Origin: JARYMI01 sp037444845
GTDB lineage: Bacteria; Acidobacteriota; Aminicenantia; Aminicenantales; UBA8522
Direction: 5' to 3'
Assembly (NCBI GenBank): GCA_037444845.1
Contig: JBBILQ010000031.1
Coordinates: forward strand, 1-28,673
DNA length: 28,673 bases
Shown in pieces: positions 1-5,775 of this stretch. Under the pieces are notes generated by a model. That model did not search any database and was not told the origin of the DNA. It saw only the letters and a list, made by a program, of their open reading frames with translations. The position numbers and the translations under genes were made by a program. The first letter of the stretch is position 1. Every line of letters starts with the position of its first letter.

Positions 1-152
1 TAGAAGAAATTCGTTTTCTGCTGCGCTGGCCGAATGATCTCTCGAGCACCAATTTTTGGCTCATTCCCTCGTGGGAAATTATCAACATGATACTCAGGGA
101 TGTCAAATTGAGCTTAAGACGGGTGAGAGCGAGCCGGAAACCCGCAGACATG

Positions 153-404
153 TCAAAAAGCGTCGGAAATCCGACAGACTTCTCCTTCCGGGGCAAGAGA
201 GAATGACGATAAATATTCGGCCGACGACTCAGCGGCCATCAAGAGTTCCTGGCAGGCGATGAGAGGCGGAGGATGTCTCTCCGTGACAAAGGTCAGATTG
301 AGGTGATTGCTGATCCTGTCCACCACGGCATAGTCGGTAAGGAAGGCAATAAGGCGCATCTCTCCCTGGCAGTCCGGACAGGGTGGAAGTGGCAAGCTGA
401 ATTC
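153..404 (-). pseudogene. IS91-like transposase, C-terminal remnant
   Basis: The minus-strand frame reads a zinc-ribbon-like CPDCQGEMR motif followed by LIAFLTDYAVVDRISNHL and a short tail ending at 153. A Cys-pair ribbon followed by an 'IAFI.D..V.DRI..HL' segment is the usual C-terminal end of IS91/IS801-type (Y2, rolling-circle) transposases. The frame closes with a stop codon just upstream, at 405-407, so the HUH catalytic region and the rest of the protein are absent. The truncation point coincides with the start of the 24-bp repeats that look like the end of another insertion sequence. Not expressed as a functional protein. The family assignment rests on motif resemblance only. Confidence 0.55.
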
Positions 405-408
405 TTAG

Positions 409-478
409 TGTCATGGTAAATAGAAATCCCATGGTTATGGCAAACAGGAATCCCATTGGCACGGTAAATGGAATTCGC
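409..478 (+). repeat. 24-bp tandem repeats, probable IS21-like element left end
   Basis: Starting with TGTCATGG at 409, three head-to-tail units of about 24 bp follow at 413-436, 437-460 and 461-478 (the last one partial). They share the pattern A(T/C)GG(T/C)AAA(T/C)(A/G)G(A)AATCCCAT. Repeated transposase-binding sequences inside long terminal repeats beginning TGT are typical of IS21-family ends. The repeats lie about 50 bp upstream of an istA-like start, which is the expected arrangement. The right end of the element is not present in the window. Confidence 0.5.
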
Positions 479-527
479 AAGGTCAGAGAAGTCCCGTAAA
501 GCAGGAGAAAACTTTACAGGAGCCGGA

Positions 528-629
528 ATGATCAGCAAAGCGATGTTTGAACAGGTTCAGGCTTTTAAGCGACAGAGCTATTCCGAGAGTGCCATCGACT
601 TAAATCTTCCCCTTCTTCAGGGCTGCTGA
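528..629 (+). pseudogene. IstA-like transposase, N-terminal stub
   Basis: An ATG at 528 preceded by AGGAGCC opens MISKAMFEQVQAFKRQSYSE and then SAIDLNL, resembling the N-terminal helix-turn-helix start of IS21-family IstA proteins ('MISKE.F..I..L...G.S..AIA..L'). Similarity fades at about position 597. The frame then runs antisense through the end of purE to a stop at 627-629, so only about 24 residues of transposase remain. The element was therefore deleted from its 5' end rightward, with the breakpoint at or next to the purE stop codon (600-602). Confidence 0.5.
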
Positions 630-1097
630 TTTTTCTTCCAGAGACTTTTTCGTCCTCTCCCTGAAGACTTCCAATTTTTTGGCAACCTCCGGATATTTGA
701 TTGAGAGAATCTCACAGGCTAAATAAGCGGCATTCTTTGCCCCATCGATTCCAACGGTCGCCACCGGAATACCCGGAGGCATTTGGACTGTGGAATAAAG
801 CGCATCCACTCCTTCGAGCGCCCCGGATCTGAGCGGAACACCTATGACCGGCAAAGTGGTATGGGCCGCCAGAACCCCTGCCAGGTGAGCGGCCATCCCA
901 GCTCCGGCAATCAAGACCTCGATGCCGCGATCCCTCGCTGTTTTGGCATAGCTGGCTGTCTTTTCAGGCAACCGATGGGCGGAACTGATATCGATCTCAT
1001 AGGCAATTCCCATCTCCTTCAAAGCTTCTGCCGCCTTCTCCATCACCGGCAGATCGCTGTCGCTTCCCATTAAGATTCCAACCAAGGGCTTTTCCAT
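600..1097 (-). CDS. purE: N5-carboxyaminoimidazole ribonucleotide mutase (PurE, class I)
   Basis: This 165-residue cytoplasmic protein has the length and motifs of class I PurE, which converts N5-CAIR to CAIR in de novo purine synthesis. Visible landmarks are the N-terminal GSDSDLPVM phosphate-binding loop (residues 11-19), the SAHR motif with the catalytic-type His41, the AGAGMAAHLAGVLA segment (64-77) and the VPLRSGALEGVDALYSTVQM stretch with PPGIPVATV after it (87-115). The ATG is preceded by a GGGAGG Shine-Dalgarno sequence. No purK or other purine gene is adjacent, so it is transcribed alone from a promoter just upstream. The downstream side was rearranged: the stop codon lies exactly at the breakpoint of an istA-like remnant, so the last few residues (KKGKI) may not be ancestral. 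Function is very likely intact because all core motifs are present. Confidence 0.95.
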   Translation of the reverse strand: MEKPLVGILMGSDSDLPVMEKAAEALKEMGIAYEIDISSAHRLPEKTASYAKTARDRGIEVLIAGAGMAAHLAGVLAAHTTLPVIGVPLRSGALEGVDALYSTVQMPPGIPVATVGIDGAKNAAYLACEILSIKYPEVAKKLEVFRERTKKSLEEKSAALKKGKI

Positions 1098-1145
1098 AAA
1101 ACCTCCCGTATTCTAATATTCCATCTTTACTTGATGTACTACGCT

Positions 1146-1174
1146 ATTCTATAAAATTTCCTCTCTTTTTACAA
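1146..1174 (-). promoter_or_regulatory. Sigma70-like promoter of purE
   Basis: On the minus strand a -35 box TTGTAA (1169-1174) and a -10 box TAGAAT (1146-1151) are separated by 17 bp. Transcription would begin near 1139, leaving a leader of about 40 nt to the purE start. No purine riboswitch fold was recognised in this short leader. Confidence 0.5.
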
Positions 1175-1256
1175 GAGAATAAAAAGCCCTCTCTTCGCAA
1201 GTTTGACAGTTCATGGGAGGGATTTCTTATAGATTTGAAATAGCAATAAATAAATG

Positions 1257-3953
1257 TCAAGCTCGCGTTCTTCTTCTCAAAAGGAACTTGACGATCTCCA
1301 TCCCGAGGGTGAGGATGACGCAAGAGCCCAGGATGATCCACATGTCTTGAAGCGACGGTTTGGTGACTCCAAAGGTGTCCAGCATTGCGGGAAACTGAAG
1401 CACGACAACCAGGATGACAATCTCCCAGAAAATGGCGACCAGAAGCCATTTGTGCGGATGGACCTTGAAGGCGCTGTATCGTATCGAACGGAGGTGGAGG
1501 GCAATAACCAATTCTGTGATGACAAAGAAGAAGAAGATCAGCGTCCTCGCATGAGTCAGGTCGGCCAGTTCGCTGAAGAAGATGTAGGAGAGGATCGGGA
1601 TCTCAACAATTAGGATCATCAGGATGAAGGCCCTTACATCCCACGTGAAGACGCTCTCTTTCGGATACCGCGGCGGCCTTTGCATGATGTCAGGATCAGG
1701 GGGAGCCACCCCGAGCGCGAGGGCCGGAAGCCCGTCGGTTGCCAGATTGATGTAGAGGATCGCGGCCGGCAGAACCGGCAGATATTCGGGCCCCAGGAGA
1801 ATGACCATCCCTCCAATAAAAGTCACCTCCACCACATTGCTCTCAAGGAGATAGATCAGATATTTTTTGATGTTGTCATAGATCCATCTCCCGCGCTCAA
1901 TCGCGGTGACGATGGTTGCAAAATTGTCATCGGTCAGGACCATGTCCGCAGTCTCTTTCGTCACCTCCGTGCCGGTAATTCCCATCGCCACTCCGATATC
2001 AGCATGTTTCAGGGCCGGGGCGTCATTGACGCCATCTCCCGTCATGGCGACGACTTCGCCCTTCTGTTTCCACGCCTTGACGATTTTCAATTTATCAAAG
2101 GGCGAGACCCGGGCGTAGACTGTGACCTGATCGACAATCTTTTCAAACGCCTCATCAGGCATCTTTTCTAATTCTTCGCCCGTCAGGATGATATCGCCCT
2201 CTTTATAAATACCCATCTCTATTGCAATGGCTACAGCTGTTAGCTTATGGTCTCCCGTAATCATGACGGGCTTGATGCCCACCTGCTTGCATACCTGGAT
2301 CGCCTCAATCGCTTCCGCCCTGGGCGGGTCGATCATCCCGGCCAGTCCGAGAAAGACCATGTCCTTTTCAATATGCTCTTCCGTGCACCCTAATCCATCC
2401 GGGCAATCCTTGTATGCAAACCCGATAACCCTCAAGGCTCCCTGCGCCATCTCTTCATTGGCTTTAAGGATATCTGCCTTCTCTCTTTCTCCGAGCCTCA
2501 TGGGCCCGGAATCATCAAAAATATAATTGCACTTTTCGAGAACCACTTCAGGAGCCCCTTTCATGAATGCCAATCTCCTGCCATCTTTCATCTGGTGGAC
2601 GGTGGTCATTCTCTTTCTTTCAGAGCTGAAGGGGATCTCCTCAATCCTTGGGTTTTCAAGCCTCATCTCAACTTGATGCATCCCGGCCTTTACCGCGGCC
2701 ACCACGAGAGCCCCTTCGGTCGGATCTCCTTTTATGGTCCATTTCCCATCCTTCTCTTCCAGGGCCGCATCATTGCATAGAAGCCCTCCCTGGAGGAGCA
2801 GTTGCAGGGCAGGATCTTCCTTCGGATGGAGAATGCCGGAGCCTCTCATCTCCCCCTCCGGAGCATAACCCACGCCCGAAACCTCCATCCATCTGCCTCC
2901 GGTAAATATTTTCCGGACCGTCATCTCCCCCTTGGTGAGCGTCCCGGTCTTATCGGAGCAGATCACCGTGACGCATCCCAGGGTTTCAACCGCAGGCATC
3001 TTTCTGACGAGAGCGTTCTTTTTAGCCATCTGGCGCATCCCGATCGCAAGAGCGCCAGTGACAATGGCTGAAAGGGCCTCCGGAACAGCGGCGACGGCAA
3101 GGGCCACGGCAAACATTGCCATCTTGACGACGAAGGGGAGATCGATCCTGTCGCCCAGGGCCTCCCGCAGGACGCTGATCGCTGCCACGAGAAAGCAGAT
3201 CGAAAGGGCAAAGATGCCGACCCATTTCCCTATTTCTTCCGTCCTTTTTTCAAGGGGAGTTTTTTCAACTTTGACTGCGGTGACCTCCTCGGCGATCTTG
3301 CCGAATTCTGTCTTCATCCCCGTGGAGGTGACGGCTACGATGGCCCTTCCAAAAGTGACGCTGGTCCCTGCGAAGACCATATTCTTCTGATCGCTGACCC
3401 TGACATTTTCCGGCAAAGAGTGAGTGCCCTTGCCCACCGGAACGGATTCCCCGGTCAGAGGCGCTTCATCGCAACGGAGGGAATGGTTCTCAACCAGCCG
3501 CGCATCAGCCGGAATCCGGTCTCCCGCCTCGAGGAGCAGGAGATCTCCCGGAACGAGCTCTTTGGTAGGAACCTCCCTCTCCATCCCTTCTCGCATCACG
3601 GTGATGGTGGGAGTGAGCATCTTCTTCAACGCATCGAGAGCGCGGTCCGCCCGGTATTCCTGAATGAATCCGAGAACCGCACAGAAAAAGACGATGGCGG
3701 CAATGATGGCCGCATCGACCGTCTCTCCTACAAGGGCCGAAAGCCCGATGGCGACGAGAAGGATGAGGATAAGGGGATTTTTGAACTGGTTGAAAAAGAG
3801 CGTCAAAGGAGATGTCCTTTCCTCCTTCTTCAGTTCATTGTAGCCATACGTTTCAAGTCGCCTTTTAGCCTCCTCCTCGGTTAGACCACGACGGAGGTCT
3901 GTATTCAGTTCTCGCAAAACCTGCGTGGCCTCCATCGAGTGCCAATTTGCCAT
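1257..3953 (-). CDS. P2A-type calcium-transporting P-type ATPase
   Basis: An 898-residue integral membrane cation pump of the SERCA/PMR1/PacL group. It shows an N-terminal cation-ATPase domain (residues 4-75), actuator motif TGES (167-170), phosphorylation motif DKTGT with Asp334, nucleotide-binding KGAPE (465-469), TGDH (566-569) and hinge TGDGVNDAP (638-646). About ten membrane helices are expected. Calcium-site residues are recognisable: the TM4 Glu in PEALSA (291-296), NVVE in TM5 (706-709) and NLATD in TM6 (736-740, SERCA Asn/Asp pair). TM4 reads PEALSA rather than the common PEGLPA. I chose the ATG at 3953 rather than a possible upstream start at 4013, because the extra 20 residues are basic, precede the conserved start, and overlap the promoter; an AGAGGA ribosome site lies 6-8 nt before 3953. 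It is monocistronic. Calcium is the likely substrate, but manganese is possible. Confidence 0.93.
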   Translation of the reverse strand: MANWHSMEATQVLRELNTDLRRGLTEEEAKRRLETYGYNELKKEERTSPLTLFFNQFKNPLILILLVAIGLSALVGETVDAAIIAAIVFFCAVLGFIQEYRADRALDALKKMLTPTITVMREGMEREVPTKELVPGDLLLLEAGDRIPADARLVENHSLRCDEAPLTGESVPVGKGTHSLPENVRVSDQKNMVFAGTSVTFGRAIVAVTSTGMKTEFGKIAEEVTAVKVEKTPLEKRTEEIGKWVGIFALSICFLVAAISVLREALGDRIDLPFVVKMAMFAVALAVAAVPEALSAIVTGALAIGMRQMAKKNALVRKMPAVETLGCVTVICSDKTGTLTKGEMTVRKIFTGGRWMEVSGVGYAPEGEMRGSGILHPKEDPALQLLLQGGLLCNDAALEEKDGKWTIKGDPTEGALVVAAVKAGMHQVEMRLENPRIEEIPFSSERKRMTTVHQMKDGRRLAFMKGAPEVVLEKCNYIFDDSGPMRLGEREKADILKANEEMAQGALRVIGFAYKDCPDGLGCTEEHIEKDMVFLGLAGMIDPPRAEAIEAIQVCKQVGIKPVMITGDHKLTAVAIAIEMGIYKEGDIILTGEELEKMPDEAFEKIVDQVTVYARVSPFDKLKIVKAWKQKGEVVAMTGDGVNDAPALKHADIGVAMGITGTEVTKETADMVLTDDNFATIVTAIERGRWIYDNIKKYLIYLLESNVVEVTFIGGMVILLGPEYLPVLPAAILYINLATDGLPALALGVAPPDPDIMQRPPRYPKESVFTWDVRAFILMILIVEIPILSYIFFSELADLTHARTLIFFFFVITELVIALHLRSIRYSAFKVHPHKWLLVAIFWEIVILVVVLQFPAMLDTFGVTKPSLQDMWIILGSCVILTLGMEIVKFLLRRRTRA

Positions 3954-3976
3954 TATTTTCCTCTTTTTATTAAAAC

Positions 3977-3996
3977 TCCCTCGCTTTTTTGAGGGA
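3977..3996 (-). promoter_or_regulatory. Hairpin in the ATPase mRNA leader
   Basis: Six-bp perfect arms (TCCCTC / GAGGGA) around an 8-nt A-rich loop lie between the predicted transcription start (about 4006) and the Shine-Dalgarno site of the ATPase. It could stabilise the leader or attenuate it, but there is no uridine run directly after it, so it is not a standard terminator. Regulatory role is speculative. Confidence 0.3.
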
Positions 3997-4012
3997 ATAA
4001 AAGCAAGGAGCA

Positions 4013-4041
4013 TTATTACAACAAGAATTATTGATCGTCAA
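4013..4041 (-). promoter_or_regulatory. Sigma70-like promoter of the calcium ATPase
   Basis: TTGACG (4036-4041) and TAATAA (4013-4018) on the minus strand are spaced by exactly 17 bp, about 60 bp upstream of the ATPase start. This position also argues that translation begins at 3953 rather than at 4013. Confidence 0.6.
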
Positions 4042-4197
4042 CCGTTCAATTTTGCATCATGAAAAATTTGTTGGATTTTTGAATTTCCAAGCAGAACAGC
4101 CTTAACCTTCTCCCGTGGTCCCTGCTTTATGGGTAAAATTGGGTGGTAGTTGCTCCCCGCTTGGCTCGGTGTATCCAACTTTTAGGAGAGGATAAAG

Positions 4198-4530
4198 CTA
4201 GTAGGCGACGGTAAAGCCAGGTTCGCCATCAAAATTCCACAGCTTCTGAGCCGCAGACCACCAGAAATTGGGGGCTAATTCGGCGAGCAAATTAGTAACA
4301 TCAGTATCGGTAGCCTTTTCCTTTGCTTTATAACGACATCTCCACCAATTGACGCAGAGTGCATCCGGCATAGGACCGGGGTAAACCTTGAGCCCCCGAT
4401 TAGAAATAATATCTAAATGAAATGGTCCAATTCGCTCTGGAAGCGGAGGCAAGTGGTCGGAAATGATATAGACATCAACTCCGATTAACTCCATCTTTCG
4501 TTCTGGCTTGGGATAATTTAGATGATCCAT
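4198..4530 (-). CDS. Stand-alone C-terminal domain of Thermus/Rickettsia-type isocitrate dehydrogenase
   Basis: A 110-residue protein that matches, from memory, the C-terminal extension found fused to isocitrate dehydrogenases of the Thermus thermophilus/Rickettsia type. The signature pieces occur in the right order: GVDVYI (about residues 17-22), ISNRGLKVYPG (42-52), WWRCRYK (62-68), then a helical stretch and the terminal FDGEPGFT (99-106). It starts 14 nt after the dehydrogenase stop codon, with AAAGGAG between them, so both are co-translated from one mRNA. In the fused enzymes this domain follows the catalytic domain directly. Here it must associate with the dehydrogenase non-covalently if it has the same structural role. 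No catalytic residues are expected. The stop and start codons are clean and no frameshift joins the frames, so this is a true split rather than a broken fusion. Confidence 0.85.
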   Translation of the reverse strand: MDHLNYPKPERKMELIGVDVYIISDHLPPLPERIGPFHLDIISNRGLKVYPGPMPDALCVNWWRCRYKAKEKATDTDVTNLLAELAPNFWWSAAQKLWNFDGEPGFTVAY

Positions 4531-4544
4531 AGTTATTAGCTCCT

Positions 4545-5555
4545 TTAACTGGCCTTAAGACGCTCTACGATGGCTTTGGCGTATTCCTCATTAGTGGAGG
4601 TTCCACCTACATCTGCGGTAACCGTTTTTCCTTCCGCCAGCACCTCGCACATAGCTTTATAGATGCGGTTAGCGGCATTGTTTTCACCGATGTGCTCCAA
4701 CATCATGATGGCAGCTTGAAGCACCGCACTGGGATTTACTCGCTTCATCCCGATGTATTTAGGAGTGGACCCGTGAACTGCTTCAAACATGGCGTACTTG
4801 TCACCGATATTAGCACCGGGCGCGAAGCCCAGTCCCCCGGTAAGTCCCGCCATCAGGTCGGTGAGAATATCACCATAAAGATTGGGCAGGCAAATCACAT
4901 CGTAAAGGTGAGGCTTCAGGGCTAATTGCATCGCCATGTTGTCCACAATCAAATCTTGAAATTCAATGTCGGGATAACGGGCTGCCACCTCCCGACCGCA
5001 GTTGAGGAAGAGCCCATCGGTCATCTTCATGATGTTTGCTTTATGAACCACTGTTACTTTCTTTCGGTTATGGCTACGAGCATATCTAAAGGCATAATCT
5101 ATAATGCGAATTGAGCCGGGACGAGTAATAATTTTCAAGCATTGCGCAACTTCATCCGAGACCCAATGTTCAATAGCCGCATAACTATCCTCAGTGTTTT
5201 CTCGAATCCCCACCAGGTCAAGATTAGTCCATGGGGTTTTAACTCCGGCGATGCTCTTAGCTGGTCTGACATTAGCGTAGAGGTCTAAGGCTTTTCTCAG
5301 AGTGACGTTGGCGCTCTTGTGACCAAAGCCGACGGGGGTGGTGGTGGGGCCTTTCATGCAGACTTTGTTTTTGGTAAGTGACTCGATAGTTTCATAAGGA
5401 ACTGGCATGCCGAATTTTTCAACTGCCGGAAGTCCCGCCTCGGCAAATTCATAAGCCAAATCTACTCCACTGGCATCCAGTATCATCTGGACACAATCCC
5501 AAATTTCCGGTCCGGTACCTTCTCCTGGTATAACTGTAATCGTGTGTTTTGCCAT
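4545..5555 (-). CDS. icd: Isocitrate dehydrogenase (probably NADP-dependent), catalytic subunit
   Basis: A 336-residue member of the isocitrate/isopropylmalate dehydrogenase family, which oxidatively decarboxylates isocitrate to 2-oxoglutarate in the TCA cycle. Substrate-binding residues are in place: S81, N83 and R87 in KSANVTLRK, R97, R118 in GIRENTEDSY, Tyr125, Lys172 and the metal-binding Asp residues in NLYGDILTDL (225-234). The HGSTPKY motif (261-267) has the Lys-Tyr pair that marks NADP use in E. coli-type enzymes, whereas NAD enzymes typically have Asp-Ile there. The sequence tracks the Thermus enzyme closely, but stops where that protein would continue into its C-terminal domain, which here is the next gene. 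A strong GGGAGGAGG site precedes the ATG. Local base composition is AT-richer than the sugar genes next to it (two hand-counted lines gave 37% and 42% GC), hinting at a different history. Confidence 0.93.
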   Translation of the reverse strand: MAKHTITVIPGEGTGPEIWDCVQMILDASGVDLAYEFAEAGLPAVEKFGMPVPYETIESLTKNKVCMKGPTTTPVGFGHKSANVTLRKALDLYANVRPAKSIAGVKTPWTNLDLVGIRENTEDSYAAIEHWVSDEVAQCLKIITRPGSIRIIDYAFRYARSHNRKKVTVVHKANIMKMTDGLFLNCGREVAARYPDIEFQDLIVDNMAMQLALKPHLYDVICLPNLYGDILTDLMAGLTGGLGFAPGANIGDKYAMFEAVHGSTPKYIGMKRVNPSAVLQAAIMMLEHIGENNAANRIYKAMCEVLAEGKTVTADVGGTSTNEEYAKAIVERLKAS

Positions 5556-5648
5556 AAACCTCCTCCCGATATTAAATAAATTCCGATTTTCTTATGGGTT
5601 CAAGCAACAAGTTAAATGTTAGCCTGAACTCACGGTAAGAACATTTAT

Positions 5649-5677
5649 ATTATAATAATTTAAAGAGGACTCGTCAA
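5649..5677 (-). promoter_or_regulatory. Strong sigma70-like promoter of the icd operon
   Basis: TTGACG (5672-5677) and a perfect TATAAT (5649-5654) on the minus strand with a 17-bp spacer. Predicted start near 5642 gives a leader of about 85 nt before icd. This is one of the best promoter matches in the window and suggests constitutive expression. Confidence 0.7.
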
Positions 5678-5775
5678 CTGGCTGAGTCACATTTTTTGCA
5701 GCCATTATCCCATCCGCCCATCGTAAGCAAGCACAAATCCGGCTCGAAGACATGTCAAGGGTGTTCGGGAATTGC

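Noticed and set aside
1..152. 62-codon frame open from the left edge
   Set aside because: No similarity to a known protein that I could see, and its last part overlaps the IS91-like remnant. I treat 1-152 as uncharacterised sequence with no supported gene.
162..175. 14-bp palindrome GTCGGAAATCCGAC near the 3' end of the IS91-like remnant
   Set aside because: The two-base spacer is too tight for a normal hairpin. It lies inside the coding end of the remnant, not beyond it where an IS91 origin would be.
1140..1256. Hairpins between the calcium ATPase and purE as a classical terminator
   Set aside because: Several alternative short pairings exist (CCCTC with GAGGG, then TTTTT), but the loop is 26 nt or the arms are weak, so no single terminator can be called.
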